NCBI GenBank assembly: GCA_016125385.1
Contig: WGLV01000001.1
Span: forward strand, 1 to 48,793
Reading direction: 5' to 3'
Source of the DNA: a bacterium
GTDB lineage: Bacteria; Hinthialibacterota; Hinthialibacteria; Hinthialibacterales; Hinthialibacteraceae
DNA length: 48,793 bases
The translations under genes and the position numbers were made by a program. Positions 8,282 to 17,906 of this stretch are shown piece by piece. Numbering within the stretch: the stretch's first letter is position 1; each line of letters opens with the position of its first letter. A model generated the notes under the pieces. The model was not told the DNA's origin. It worked only from the letters and a program-made list of their open reading frames with translations, and searched no databases.

Positions 8282-8818
8282 ATGTCATTAACCGAACAAC
8301 CTTTGAAGGGAAGACAGTTTCTTATTTTTACCGGCGATTATTACGAAGACATGGAGTTGTGGTATCCAAAATACCGGCTTGAAGAAGCCGGTGCGAAGGT
8401 TACGGTGGCTGGTTTGGAAGCGGGCGTGACGTACAAAGGAAAAAATGGATACCCCTGCAAGGCAAGCGCGTCATACATCGGTCTTAAGGCTGACGATTTC
8501 GACGGGATTGTGTGTCCCGGCGGATTCATGCCCGACCGGCTGCGCCGTGATTCCCGCGTGCTGACGCTGGTGAGCGAGTTCCACAGCCAGAACAAGCTGG
8601 TCGCGGCTATCTGCCACGGTGGCTGGATTCCAATTTCGGCGAAAGTGTATCAGGGAGTCAGGGTGACGGGATCGCCGGGCATCAAGGACGATCTGGAAAA
8701 CGCGGGCGCGATCTTTGAAGACGCGCCGGTGGTTATCGATCGGCATTTCGTCTCGAGCCGCAAGCCCGACGATCTGCCCGATTTTATGCGAGGGATTTTT
8801 CAAGTTCTGGGAGTTTAG
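8282..8818 (+). CDS. DJ-1/PfpI family protein
   Basis: The 178-residue cytoplasmic protein has the DJ-1/PfpI fold signature: TGDYYEDMELWYP with Glu22, DDFDGIVCPGG (71-81), and the nucleophile elbow VAAICHGGW with Cys111-His112. C-terminal SPGIKDDLENAGA and VVIDRHFVSSRKPDDLP match the PfpI branch. Members act as cysteine peptidases, deglycases or chaperones; the exact activity cannot be told from sequence. GAGG lies about 6 nt before the ATG. It is followed 3 nt after its stop by the CPXCG gene, so the two are probably co-translated. Confidence 0.9.
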   Translation: MSLTEQPLKGRQFLIFTGDYYEDMELWYPKYRLEEAGAKVTVAGLEAGVTYKGKNGYPCKASASYIGLKADDFDGIVCPGGFMPDRLRRDSRVLTLVSEFHSQNKLVAAICHGGWIPISAKVYQGVRVTGSPGIKDDLENAGAIFEDAPVVIDRHFVSSRKPDDLPDFMRGIFQVLGV

Positions 8819-8821
8819 TTC

Positions 8822-9007
8822 TTGCTCGAAGAAGTATTTTTCACCTGCCCGTATTGCTGGAGCTGCATCAGCGTGTTGATCGATGTATCCATCTACGATC
8901 AGCAATACGTGGAGGATTGTGAAATCTGTTGCCGTCCGATGCACATAGAGGCACGCTCGGATGGCGAAATGGTAATCGACTTTAACGCGGAATCCATTGA
9001 GCAGTAG
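8822..9007 (+). CDS. CPXCG-motif cysteine-rich protein
   Basis: This 61-residue protein contains FTCPYCWSCISVLIDVS and YVEDCEICCRPM, the paired CPxC and CxxCC motifs of the Cys-rich CPXG family (PF14255), likely a small zinc-binding protein. Translation appears to start at TTG 8822, 3 nt after the stop of the DJ-1 gene, with GGGAG inside the end of that gene serving as Shine-Dalgarno. This suggests translational coupling. The family has no assigned function. Confidence 0.85.
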   Translation: MLEEVFFTCPYCWSCISVLIDVSIYDQQYVEDCEICCRPMHIEARSDGEMVIDFNAESIEQ

Positions 9008-9255
9008 TGAGTTATCTCATAAAGACTATTGGGTATAATTCCATCTGATTTCTATCTTTGCGTTTTTATTTTTCCCCACTACTTACAACTTTTTACAGAA
9101 ACCCTATCGCTTTGTGTGACGATTGCGGCTTGTATTGATATTGTAATTTGTGGATGAGCATTTGTTTATTGGCGGGCTGGATTTTATTTCAAGTCAATCG
9201 TGTGTTTTTTTTCGTTGGGTATCTGCTTCAGTTTGGTGTGAAATGGGGATCAACC

Positions 9256-12200
9256 ATGTCATCGAGATTCTGGCTTGGCGCCGGTATGCTCATTGCGCTA
9301 TTCGTGAACGCGGAGGCCGCGCCCGTTCGGATGAACGGCGTTGAAATCGATGCACCCGCAGCGCGGTTATCCGTTGATGAGTCGCTCCCGCTTCAACACG
9401 TTCTGATTCAGTATCGCGGTCCGCGAACGACGGCGCAGCGAAGTCAGGATCGAGCGTTTGGCGTAAACTACCTCGATTTTATTCCACCTCATGCCTATAT
9501 CGCGGAGGCTTCGCCTGACGCGTTGCGCCTGCTCGCGCTGGATGAAGAAGTCGAATGGATCCGACAGACGCCCGGTGAAGCGAAAATCGCTCAGGGGTTG
9601 CGCAAGGCGTTTCTGTCCGAGCCGGTGATTTCCACTCTGGGCGAGGCGAAAGTAAGCGTCAACGTTGTGTTTTATCCTGATATTTCATTTGAAGACGCGG
9701 CAGTATTGTTAGACTCGCTGGGCGCCGATCTGAACGGCAAGACAGGGTTCGACTTCAGAGCCTCGCTGTTCGAGATCGCTTTGCCCGTCGCGCGGCTTTC
9801 CGTGCTGGCCGCGGACGACCGGGTACGATCGATCGATGAGATCGAACCACCTCTCGCGCCGCTGAACGCAGACGCACAAGACACCTCCAACGTCGACGAG
9901 ATTCATCCGGGCGGGATCGCCGGGTATAACCTGGACGGTTCCGGAGTCACGCTGGGGGAATGGGACGTGGGGCCCGCGCTGGATATTCACGAGCAACTGA
10001 AGGGGCGGGTGATCAATCAGGATTACGAAACCGCTTCGGAATTCCATTCAACTCACGTGGCGGGCACGATCATCGCCAGCGGCGATCCCGATCCGCGCGC
10101 TCAGGGCATGGCGCCGGGCGCGCGTCTGCTTTGCTGGAATTATTACAACGACCTGAGTGAAATCGCGCTGAATTATAAACGAATCACGGCGTCGAACCAT
10201 TCGTATGGTTATTCCTATACAGAAGACGGCGTTACGCTCGCGCGGCCAAAGGGGTTGGCGGGGACGTTGTCGTATTCACTCACGCCTTCGTATGGGTTAT
10301 ATACGGAGCGAACACGTTCATGGGATTGGATCGCATCCGAATACAATCACATTATCGTTTCAGCGGCCGGCAACAATCAGCTGAAAGGCGCGGGGCCGTC
10401 ACGCGCCGATTCGAATGACGCTTCCGGCGCCAGAACGATGAGCTTACCCAACGCCGCTTCGGGTTCCGGATACGACACGATCATGTCCACCGCGACGGGG
10501 AAGAATATCATCACGGTAGGCGCCGTGCAGGACCTCGATTCCGATCCACCCCAACCGGTGGAATCGAGCATGACCGATTTCTCCAGCTGGGGTCCGACCG
10601 ACGATGGGCGGATCAAGCCCGACATCGTCGCCAATGGATATAAATTGTATTCCACTGGAAATATCAGCGATGACGCGTATGCGTATCAGTCGGGCACCTC
10701 AATGGCTGCGCCGGTGGTAACGGGGACGATCGGCTGTCTGACCCAGTTGTACCGTCAGGTTCTGGGAGGCGAGGACCCAAGCCTCGCTCTGATGAAAGGT
10801 CTGCTGATTCACACCGCCATTGAAGCGGGCGAAACCGTTGGACCTGATTACCGCTTTGGCTGGGGATTGTTAAACGCACGCGCCGCGGCTGATTTTCTTT
10901 CCAGCCTCAGGCTGGGCCTGCGGCGGCTCGCAATTGATTCAATTAAAGATGATCCTGTTGAATATTCGGCGCAATACGGAGGAGCCGGTCCAATTAAAGT
11001 GACGCTGATCTGGAACGATCCACCCGCATTGCCTTCGTATGGTTCGGAAATCCCCGCGCTGGTGAACGATCTCGACCTGAAAGTGATCGGTCCCGATGGC
11101 GAGCATTATCCCTGGACGCTGAACCCTCTGCGCCGCGCCGATGCGGCGAAACGGGTTGGGGCGAATCACGTGGATACGGTGGAACAGGTATGGATCGACA
11201 CGCCGCAGGCCGGCGCGTATCGCATCGAAGTCGGCGGCGCCGTCAACCTCGGGGCGTCGCAGCAGTTCGTTCTGTTGATGGATGGTTTGGTGTTGACGAA
11301 CGATGAACCAAACGTGGCGTTGTTGTCGCCATTCGGCGGCGGGCAGACGGATGGAGTCGCCGACGTCATGGCCTGGGTTCCCAACGCGGAATCAATGAGA
11401 AATATCTCGCTTATGGTGAACGGCGTTTCCCTGTCGCCGGTAACGGTCAAGAACGGCGTAATCAGCGCGAGTTGGGATACCACGCAATTTAACGACGGGC
11501 TGTATGAAGTGAGCGCGGCTGCGGTCGATGGAAATGGAATCCGTAAGGAGTCGAGGTGTCATGTAATCGTTCAACCCAGCGACGCCGTTGTGGAGTTATT
11601 CGCTGACGGGGTTAAACGCGCCGCTCAGGTATCGCCCATTCAGGTCGCGGCGGAATTCATCTTTCAACCCACCGAATCGGGCGTGTATACCATTGAGACC
11701 TTTCCCGCCGGGCAAGGCGCGGAGACGGACACCGTTCTTTTCCTGCAGGGCGAAAGAGCGGGGCGGCGATATGATATCGCCAAAGACGACGACGCAGGAG
11801 TTAACACTTATTCGTTAATTTCAACGCAATTGGAAGGCGGCGCGATCTATCACATCCGTTGTGATACGTTCGACCGGTCATACGGTGTTTTTCTGGTGGG
11901 CGTATCATCCGGCGAAAGCGGACGGATGAAAAACGTCAAACCAATCACGGTCAATCAACCACGCGTCACGTCGCAGCCAGCTTTAGACATCGGAGATCCG
12001 TATTGGTATTCGTTCACCAGCCGGGCGAGTGAGAGCCCTTACGTGACGCACAACATCTCTCTGATATCCGAAAGCGCCTATGCTCGGTCGGTGATCTGTT
12101 CGCTATATGATACAAGCGGCGGTCAAAGCCGGTTCGTTGAAAGCTGGACAGGACCCAGTCATGAAAGCGGACTGAAAAGCGGCAGTGAATATGAACTCAA

Positions 12201-13032
12201 GGTTCAGTATCCTAAAACCAGCGTTGGGCACAGCATCCGTTTGACGGCTCCTTTCGCGCATGCGGCGAAAACGTTGCTCACTGATGGAACGCCGACGGCG
12301 TTTTCGTTCGATCAGGAAGAAGAACCGCAGGAAACCTGGTTTGAATTTCATCCGGATAAGACCAGCATTGTATGGATTCAGGCGTCAAGCAAACAACAAA
12401 ATCAGGCTGTTCCGCAAATCGATTATTTTTATTTGAACGATGGCGCCCTGCTGGCAAAAGGCAAAGTGAACCGTGACCGGTTTACCGGGGGAACGACGTA
12501 TTATGTGCGGGCGTCAGCCGGCCCGGGGACCGGCGATTATGAGGTCGCGGTTGATCTGAATCCCTATCAGAATGCGGTGAGCAACCCCGGCGAACCCAAC
12601 CCGCGCCAGCAATATTATGATTACCCTATCACGGTGACGCGTTCATTCAGCAGCGATCATTACATCAGCGGAGAATTGGTTGACGTGGTGTTGAAGGCGT
12701 TCGTCGACTCCCGATATGGAATCGAATCCTACACGATCTTCGGGTACGAGACATTTCCCCCCGACTGGTACGCAATCGACCGCCCGCGCGGTTTGCGATT
12801 CGGTTCCTACCTGATCAATCTGGTTCAGCCACGAAAAACTGCGGCGTATTCGCTGTTGCCCTCTGAGACGAGTAAAGGCCCGGTATTGCTGCAAACCACG
12901 ATCATGGTTACTTTTCATATTCTGGGTTCACCTTACGAATATTATTACTATACCAATGTGCGTGGAGACGAGGCCTTATTACCGGGAAGCGTTGAACCGA
13001 CGGCGGTATTTGATTGGCGCCTGCATGATTGA
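9256..13032 (+). CDS. Secreted S8 (subtilisin-like) serine protease with long C-terminal extension
   Basis: The 1258-residue protein has a signal peptide (MSSRFWLGAGMLIALFVNAEA), a propeptide-like region to about 220, and an S8 domain with the triad Asp237 (GEWDVG), His267 (THVAGT) and Ser482 (GTSMAAP), plus oxyanion Asn373 (AAGNN). After about residue 560 come a jelly-roll-like domain (KVTLIWNDPPALP), an Ig-like domain (SPFGGG...GLYEVSAAAVDGNG), and one or more PPC-type beta-sandwiches (GVYTIETFPAG; GDYEVAVDL). It is expected to degrade proteins outside the cell. ATG 9256 is chosen because GGGG lies 7 nt upstream and the signal peptide begins there; an upstream TTG at 9148 adds a second hydrophobic stretch and lacks a good Shine-Dalgarno. 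It ends at a bidirectional terminator. Confidence 0.9.
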   Translation: MSSRFWLGAGMLIALFVNAEAAPVRMNGVEIDAPAARLSVDESLPLQHVLIQYRGPRTTAQRSQDRAFGVNYLDFIPPHAYIAEASPDALRLLALDEEVEWIRQTPGEAKIAQGLRKAFLSEPVISTLGEAKVSVNVVFYPDISFEDAAVLLDSLGADLNGKTGFDFRASLFEIALPVARLSVLAADDRVRSIDEIEPPLAPLNADAQDTSNVDEIHPGGIAGYNLDGSGVTLGEWDVGPALDIHEQLKGRVINQDYETASEFHSTHVAGTIIASGDPDPRAQGMAPGARLLCWNYYNDLSEIALNYKRITASNHSYGYSYTEDGVTLARPKGLAGTLSYSLTPSYGLYTERTRSWDWIASEYNHIIVSAAGNNQLKGAGPSRADSNDASGARTMSLPNAASGSGYDTIMSTATGKNIITVGAVQDLDSDPPQPVESSMTDFSSWGPTDDGRIKPDIVANGYKLYSTGNISDDAYAYQSGTSMAAPVVTGTIGCLTQLYRQVLGGEDPSLALMKGLLIHTAIEAGETVGPDYRFGWGLLNARAAADFLSSLRLGLRRLAIDSIKDDPVEYSAQYGGAGPIKVTLIWNDPPALPSYGSEIPALVNDLDLKVIGPDGEHYPWTLNPLRRADAAKRVGANHVDTVEQVWIDTPQAGAYRIEVGGAVNLGASQQFVLLMDGLVLTNDEPNVALLSPFGGGQTDGVADVMAWVPNAESMRNISLMVNGVSLSPVTVKNGVISASWDTTQFNDGLYEVSAAAVDGNGIRKESRCHVIVQPSDAVVELFADGVKRAAQVSPIQVAAEFIFQPTESGVYTIETFPAGQGAETDTVLFLQGERAGRRYDIAKDDDAGVNTYSLISTQLEGGAIYHIRCDTFDRSYGVFLVGVSSGESGRMKNVKPITVNQPRVTSQPALDIGDPYWYSFTSRASESPYVTHNISLISESAYARSVICSLYDTSGGQSRFVESWTGPSHESGLKSGSEYELKVQYPKTSVGHSIRLTAPFAHAAKTLLTDGTPTAFSFDQEEEPQETWFEFHPDKTSIVWIQASSKQQNQAVPQIDYFYLNDGALLAKGKVNRDRFTGGTTYYVRASAGPGTGDYEVAVDLNPYQNAVSNPGEPNPRQQYYDYPITVTRSFSSDHYISGELVDVVLKAFVDSRYGIESYTIFGYETFPPDWYAIDRPRGLRFGSYLINLVQPRKTAAYSLLPSETSKGPVLLQTTIMVTFHILGSPYEYYYYTNVRGDEALLPGSVEPTAVFDWRLHD

Positions 13033-13058
13033 AGTTTGAATATGGAAGATTCAAACAA

Positions 13059-13096
13059 ACGCCCCGCACGAGATTGCTCTCATGCGGGGCGTTCTT
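13059..13096. terminator. Bidirectional terminator between convergent genes
   Basis: ACGCCCCGCA (13059-13068) pairs perfectly with TGCGGGGCGT (13083-13092). The plus strand continues TCTTT and the minus strand TTGTTTG, so it can end both the protease and the DUF6786-like gene transcripts. Confidence 0.85.
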
Positions 13097-13113
13097 TACC
13101 GGGTGAGATCGGT

Positions 13114-14340
13114 TTACTTCAATGCGTTCTGGATGGTCTGAAGATCGGCGCCCAGTTTCGCCTTCGCGATGGCGTTCAGCGCTTCTTCGGGCCCGGTTAA
13201 ATGGCAAGTCCGATGCACGTGGGTGAACGACTCGCCCGGCGCCAGCGCCGCCGCGGGCGAGGATGTTTCAAGTTCATAAAATGGGCCAAGCGGCTTTTTC
13301 CCCGGGCCGGGAGGGCCGTCGTTGTATGAATTGATCGCGTCGCCGGCGTATGGGTGTTCCTGAAGCTCCCACATCGAATTGACGTAATCGGTTACGCCTT
13401 CCGGCTTGGTGTAATTGACGATGGTCAGCGCTTTGTTGGCCGCGTCATAACTGCCGAAGAAGGGTTTGGCGCGGAGCGGATTGAGACCGATTTTGCTGCG
13501 GTATTTTCCATCGCCGGAAAAGAACATGACGCCGTCGCCAACTCTTAAACGGTCGGCTGGCACCTTGCCGAAGTAGGCGTCATTGACCACGGGGCCGAGC
13601 TGATCTTCAGAACCCGTCTGGAATGGAATCGCGACGGTGGTTTCAGGCGAGGGGTTGTACATGCCCAGAATCCAGATGGAGAGCAGGCCGGTGTCTTTCG
13701 TCCATGCCTTGTCGCCTTTATTGGTGATGGTGTTTTCAGATTCATAGCAGACCATGTTCACTGAATCGGGAATCTCGACGCCGAGCAACTGACTCGCGCG
13801 ATCCCGGGAGATCAGGCGGACGGTGCGGTCGGTTTGCACGGTGAAGCGCGTCCCCGATTTGTTGATCAGTTTGCCGGTTTCCTGAAAATGAACTTCGGTA
13901 TCGCTTTTGGATGTGACGGTAAACGGCTGTGAATCGATGTAAGGCGGCGTCTGCCATGATTGCAGGTTGAACTGGTCGCCCTGACGGAAAAAGATGGAGA
14001 ACTGGCCGCCTTCCGGCCCCAGCCAGAAGCGGTCTTCGCCGCCGAAGGGGTTGATGTGGGCGATGAATTCACCGGATTTGATGAGATCGTGATTGATCCA
14101 GCCGAAACTGATCCCGTCGTTTCCCGAGGCGGAACTGGTCATAACCCGGCCCTGATAGGCGGGAGCGACCGCGACGCGCGCGGCTCCATCGTTCAACACG
14201 ATGACGTCGATGTGTTTATTCAGAAAAGCAACGTCTTCACCAAAAGTCGCGGCGCCGGACAGAGCGGGCGTCAGTAACAGCAGGGCCGACGCCATCGACA
14301 CAATCGCCAAACGCCGGATTGAAAGGAATGGTTTCATCAT
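13114..14340 (-). CDS. Secreted DUF6786-like protein
   Basis: The 408-residue protein has a signal peptide (MMKPFLSIRRLAIVSMASALLLLTPALSGAA). It contains AVAPAYQGRVMTSSASG, FGWINHDLI, and HINPFGGEDRFWLGPEGGQ, a set I associate with the DUF6786 family of planctomycete-like bacteria. The all-beta look and conserved His/Asp/Glu suggest a galactose-mutarotase-like fold, but the function is unknown. ATG 14340 has GGAGGAG 8 nt upstream; a longer frame from 14382 is rejected. It lies 58 nt downstream of the FG-GAP gene on the same strand, so the two probably form an operon. Confidence 0.75.
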   Translation of the reverse strand: MMKPFLSIRRLAIVSMASALLLLTPALSGAATFGEDVAFLNKHIDVIVLNDGAARVAVAPAYQGRVMTSSASGNDGISFGWINHDLIKSGEFIAHINPFGGEDRFWLGPEGGQFSIFFRQGDQFNLQSWQTPPYIDSQPFTVTSKSDTEVHFQETGKLINKSGTRFTVQTDRTVRLISRDRASQLLGVEIPDSVNMVCYESENTITNKGDKAWTKDTGLLSIWILGMYNPSPETTVAIPFQTGSEDQLGPVVNDAYFGKVPADRLRVGDGVMFFSGDGKYRSKIGLNPLRAKPFFGSYDAANKALTIVNYTKPEGVTDYVNSMWELQEHPYAGDAINSYNDGPPGPGKKPLGPFYELETSSPAAALAPGESFTHVHRTCHLTGPEEALNAIAKAKLGADLQTIQNALK

Positions 14341-14398
14341 ATTTTTCTCCTCCAGAAAAAATGGATAAATCGATGTTATCAAAATACGCCTGTATGCG

Positions 14399-15589
14399 TC
14401 AGGTCCGATTAAGAAACAGCGTGAGATTGTGCGTGCGTCCGCCAGTGACGAGGATATCGAGGCGTCCGTCGCCGTTCACGTCTCCGATTGAGAATCCCTG
14501 AGCGGCGATTCCTCCATCATCGAGAACCTGTTTCATCCAGCGGGCGCCGCTGTTCGCCGTGTAAAACAGAAACATGCCGCCGCCGTCTTCTCGATGCCCC
14601 GCGATGATTTCGTCCTGTCCGTCGCCGTTGAAATCGACGCAGGCGATCGCGTGCCCTCCCGGCGCGTTTTCTTCAAGAACGGATCGGTCTTCGTACATGC
14701 CGCCGCCATCCAAATCACGATAGACGCTGACTCGCGGTCCATGCCAGGGATCAACGGTGGCGATGAAACGTTCGCCCGATTTCATTCGCCCCATGCAGAC
14801 TTCGCTGGAGCCGGTGCGTCCTTCTTCGCTGGGCGATCCAACGCAGAGCCGCGTCTTACGCCACGCGCCCCCGATCCATTGAAATGCGTTTACGCCCTCT
14901 TCGCTGGCGGTAAGCAGAGAGATTGGATTCGTGTCACGGTCGATGAAGATACCGTGCGTCAGGTGGAGGCTTTCATCAATGAGCTCTTCTTTCCATTCGC
15001 CGTTTGGCTCTGAAGGAGGACGAAAGAGCAATAATTTCGCGGGGGTCTGGTTGAATTCGGGACTGCGGCTGCCTACGCCCAGGATGGGAGCGACGATCAG
15101 TTCGCTCGCGCCGTCGCCATCGAGATCGGCCCAGCGCAGGCGGTGGGCGGTGGGAGAAACGGCGATGCGATGAAGGTCCCAGGGAGCATTGGGGCTATTT
15201 GCCGCACTGAGCCATGAAATCAGTCCGCCATGTTCAGAATCGCCCAGGTTGAATTCAGAAGCGAGGGCCATATCAAGGCGGCCGTCTCCGTTGATATCAT
15301 GGAAAGCGAGATCGATATAGCCGCTGCTGGCGGTGGTACAGATCGGGCGCTTCGTCCAACCCGGATTCTCATACCAGAATACGCCCGAATCACGGCCCTC
15401 GCCCAACGCGGCGGCGTCGAGCGATCCATCGCCGTTCACATCGGCGAGCGCGCATTGATACGCGCCGGGCAGATCGGCGTCGATCGTCACCCGTTCGAAT
15501 TGAAAAACAGGTTGACTCCATGTCGAGCATGGCGCGGCAATGAACGCGGCGATCAGAAAAAAAATTGTGGAGAATGGAAGATTTCGCAT
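14399..15589 (-). CDS. Secreted FG-GAP/VCBS-repeat beta-propeller protein
   Basis: The 396-residue protein begins MRNLPFSTIFFLIAAFIAAPCSTWS, a signal peptide. It carries at least five DxNGDG/DxDGDG calcium-binding loops: DVNGDGSLDAAA, DINGDGRLDMAL, DLDGDGASELIV, DFNGDGQDEIIA and DVNGDGRLDILV, as in FG-GAP (integrin-alpha-like) propellers. Such proteins bind ligands or matrix outside the cell; no enzyme domain is attached. The start at 15589 is taken for the signal peptide, although its Shine-Dalgarno is weak; an in-frame ATG at 15646 is possible. It is the first gene of a likely pair with the DUF6786-like gene. Confidence 0.85.
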   Translation of the reverse strand: MRNLPFSTIFFLIAAFIAAPCSTWSQPVFQFERVTIDADLPGAYQCALADVNGDGSLDAAALGEGRDSGVFWYENPGWTKRPICTTASSGYIDLAFHDINGDGRLDMALASEFNLGDSEHGGLISWLSAANSPNAPWDLHRIAVSPTAHRLRWADLDGDGASELIVAPILGVGSRSPEFNQTPAKLLLFRPPSEPNGEWKEELIDESLHLTHGIFIDRDTNPISLLTASEEGVNAFQWIGGAWRKTRLCVGSPSEEGRTGSSEVCMGRMKSGERFIATVDPWHGPRVSVYRDLDGGGMYEDRSVLEENAPGGHAIACVDFNGDGQDEIIAGHREDGGGMFLFYTANSGARWMKQVLDDGGIAAQGFSIGDVNGDGRLDILVTGGRTHNLTLFLNRT

Positions 15590-15730
15590 GATTTTTTTTG
15601 ACTGCTTTATCGAGTTTGAATAGAGTAAACCTGATTTTCTCTCCATTCGGGGCGCGATGTCTAGCGATCTTATGAATTCGCGATTCGCTTTGTTCGTCCA
15701 ATTATACTGAATTCAACGAGGAGAAGGTTG

Positions 15731-17623
15731 ATGAAACAGATATTGAAACTTTGGGTGATTTTGCTCTTATTCATGGCGGCGCCGGCGGGGGCGGGCGTCG
15801 ATGAGATCGCGCCGGGCGTCTGGTTCCGTTCAGGAGAGCCGGGATGCAATAACTTATGGGTTGAATTCGCCGATTACGTGTTCGTGATCGACGCCAATTA
15901 TCCCGATCAGGCCGAGAAGATCGTGGAGGAAGTGCGAAAGACAACCAGCAAGCCGATTCAATTCGTCTTTAACACGCACAATCACGGCGATCACGCGTTG
16001 GGAAACACGGTGTGGGTGAAGGAGGGGGCGGCCATCGTTGCGCAGCGGGAATGCGCAAAGCCGCAGAGCACGCCCGACTGGCGCGCGATGTATGGCAAGT
16101 GGGCGGAAGGCAAGCCGCATTTTGAAGCGATGACGCCCAAAGCCCCCACAGTGGTGTTTGACGATCATCTTGTTTTCGATGATGGAACCCGGAGGCTGGA
16201 GCTGTTGTACTTCGGTCACGGGCATACCAAAGGCGACGCCGTCGCGTATCTGCCGAACGAGAAAATTCTGTTCACCGGTGATCTGTGCGTGAATGGCGCG
16301 TTTAATTATCTGGGCGACGCACGCACCAGCCACTGGATCGAAATCCTCTCCATCCTGCAGCAATACGATGTGGACACGGTCTGTCCCGGGCATGGTCCCA
16401 GGGGCGATAAGTCGCTGCTGGAGACGCAGAAGCAGTATTTCATTCAATTGCGAGAACAGGTCAGGCAGGGGATCGACGAGGGCAAGAGCGAAGATGAAAT
16501 TCTTGCGGCGATCGACATCCCCGCGTACAAGGAATGGACCGGCGTGACGCCGCGTGAAGGCAATATTCAGCATGTGTACGATGAAATCGCGGGACTGGTT
16601 ACGCCGTGGGAACTGCTCGATCTGAATTTGAGCGCCGGGCCCAATCCAACCCGAGATGACGCTGGTTGGACTCCACCCAAAAAGATGCTGGTGCGCGGGC
16701 TGAGCGACGCGGAAATCCGCGCGTTGGAACGCGTGGCGCCGGGGATGGAATTCGTCAATCCACGCAATTCGGAAGACTCGATGAAGGAGATTGTTGACGC
16801 TGACGCGGTGTTGGGTTGGGTGAACCCCGCCATGCTGGCCGCCGCGAATAATTTGCGCTGGGTGCATTCGATTACGGCGGGAGTGGAAGGCCTGTTATTT
16901 GACGAACTGGTGAACAGCAACGTGGTGGTGACCAACGGGCAGGGGATGTACGGCCCCGCTATCGCCGATCACGTCATGGGGATGCTGCTCATGTTCATGA
17001 AAAACCTGGCCCCGCAATACGAACTCCAACTGAAAGGCGAATGGCGTCATGACCGGCGCTTTGAACAAAGCGACCTGCGCGGCAAGACGATGCTGATTCT
17101 CGGCCTGGGCGGCATCGGATCGCAGATCGCCGAACGCGCGGCGGGCTTCGGGATGACCATTCTGGCGATCGACCCCCAATCGATGGAAAAGCCGCTGTAC
17201 ATCAAGCGCATCGCTCCGCCGGACGCGCTTCATGAATTGCTGCCCGAGGCGGATGTGGTCGCATCGACCGTGCCGCTGACAAAATACACCGACCGTTACT
17301 TTGGAAAATCGGAATTCGACCTGATGAAGCCTTCGGCTTACTTCATCAACGTGGGACGCGGTCAGACGGTGCGGCAGGAGGAACTTGTCGAGGCGCTTCA
17401 AAACAAGACCATCGCGGGCGCCGCGCTTGACGTGTTCGATCCCGAACCGCTGCCGTCCGATAATCCACTGTGGAAGATGGACAACGTCATTATCACGCCG
17501 CATATGTCGGGGCGGACCTCGGAGAGCTACGAGCGGCGCTGGCTGCTGTTGCGTGAAAACGTAAGGCGCTTCGCGGCGGGCGAGCCGATGTATAATGTGG
17601 TGGACAAAAAGGCGGGATACTAA
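15731..17623 (+). CDS. Exported fusion: metallo-beta-lactamase domain + D-2-hydroxyacid dehydrogenase
   Basis: The 630-residue product has a signal peptide (MKQILKLWVILLLFMAAPAGAG). Residues about 24-290 are a metallo-beta-lactamase-fold hydrolase with the zinc motif HNHGDH (83-88), GHGHTKGD (His165), FTGDL (Asp184) and PGHG (His221). Residues about 318-625 are an NAD-binding 2-hydroxyacid dehydrogenase: Rossmann motif GLGGIG (458-463), Asp481 ending the following strand, and catalytic Arg543 (VGRG), Glu572 (DPEPL) and His591 (TPHMSG). All catalytic residues of both halves are present. No stop or frame change separates the halves. ATG 15731 follows GAGGAGAAGG; TTG 15728 is less likely. The fusion and the export signal on a nicotinamide-dependent enzyme are unusual. 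Confidence 0.85.
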   Translation: MKQILKLWVILLLFMAAPAGAGVDEIAPGVWFRSGEPGCNNLWVEFADYVFVIDANYPDQAEKIVEEVRKTTSKPIQFVFNTHNHGDHALGNTVWVKEGAAIVAQRECAKPQSTPDWRAMYGKWAEGKPHFEAMTPKAPTVVFDDHLVFDDGTRRLELLYFGHGHTKGDAVAYLPNEKILFTGDLCVNGAFNYLGDARTSHWIEILSILQQYDVDTVCPGHGPRGDKSLLETQKQYFIQLREQVRQGIDEGKSEDEILAAIDIPAYKEWTGVTPREGNIQHVYDEIAGLVTPWELLDLNLSAGPNPTRDDAGWTPPKKMLVRGLSDAEIRALERVAPGMEFVNPRNSEDSMKEIVDADAVLGWVNPAMLAAANNLRWVHSITAGVEGLLFDELVNSNVVVTNGQGMYGPAIADHVMGMLLMFMKNLAPQYELQLKGEWRHDRRFEQSDLRGKTMLILGLGGIGSQIAERAAGFGMTILAIDPQSMEKPLYIKRIAPPDALHELLPEADVVASTVPLTKYTDRYFGKSEFDLMKPSAYFINVGRGQTVRQEELVEALQNKTIAGAALDVFDPEPLPSDNPLWKMDNVIITPHMSGRTSESYERRWLLLRENVRRFAAGEPMYNVVDKKAGY

Positions 17624-17717
17624 AAACAACTTTTGAGATGCCGGGCCTGTCATGCATCACTAGCGCTAAAACCAGGCGGAGACGGAATCATGAGCCATTC
17701 GCTCAATTCTGATCGAG

Positions 17718-17906
17718 ATGGATGAAGACGGCGTTTATATCGTAAGTTGTCCTTCGTTTAAAGGGTGCAGATCTTATGGGGAGACCGTGGATGAAGCAAT
17801 GTTGAACATCAGGGAGGCGATCGAGCTATGCCTTGATGATCAACCTGCCGTTGAACAGAACGTTTTTATCGGTTTTCGAGAATTGGAAGTGAGTAATCGT
17901 GCCTAA
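17718..17906 (+). CDS. hicB: HicB-family antitoxin, N-terminus probably lost to a frameshift
   Basis: The 62 residues MDEDGVYIVSCPSFKGCRSY and ETVDEAMLNIREAIELCL match the partial RNase H-like fold of HicB antitoxins. The first beta-strand is missing. It can be read just upstream in the same frame (IRSILIE) but an in-frame TGA at 17691-17693 precedes it. An ATG at 17690 with a good GGAG Shine-Dalgarno (17678-17682) opens a different frame that stops after 11 codons. Removing one C near 17695 would join them as MSIRSILIEMDEDG. The gene overlaps hicA by 8 nt. Either a single-base insertion broke it or it starts internally. Confidence 0.75.
   Translation: MDEDGVYIVSCPSFKGCRSYGETVDEAMLNIREAIELCLDDQPAVEQNVFIGFRELEVSNRA

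Noticed and set aside
15854-16867. Open frame of 337 codons on the minus strand
   Set aside because: It is antisense to the metallo-beta-lactamase/dehydrogenase fusion, whose catalytic motifs fix the coding strand; the antisense product is His/Arg-rich and matches nothing.
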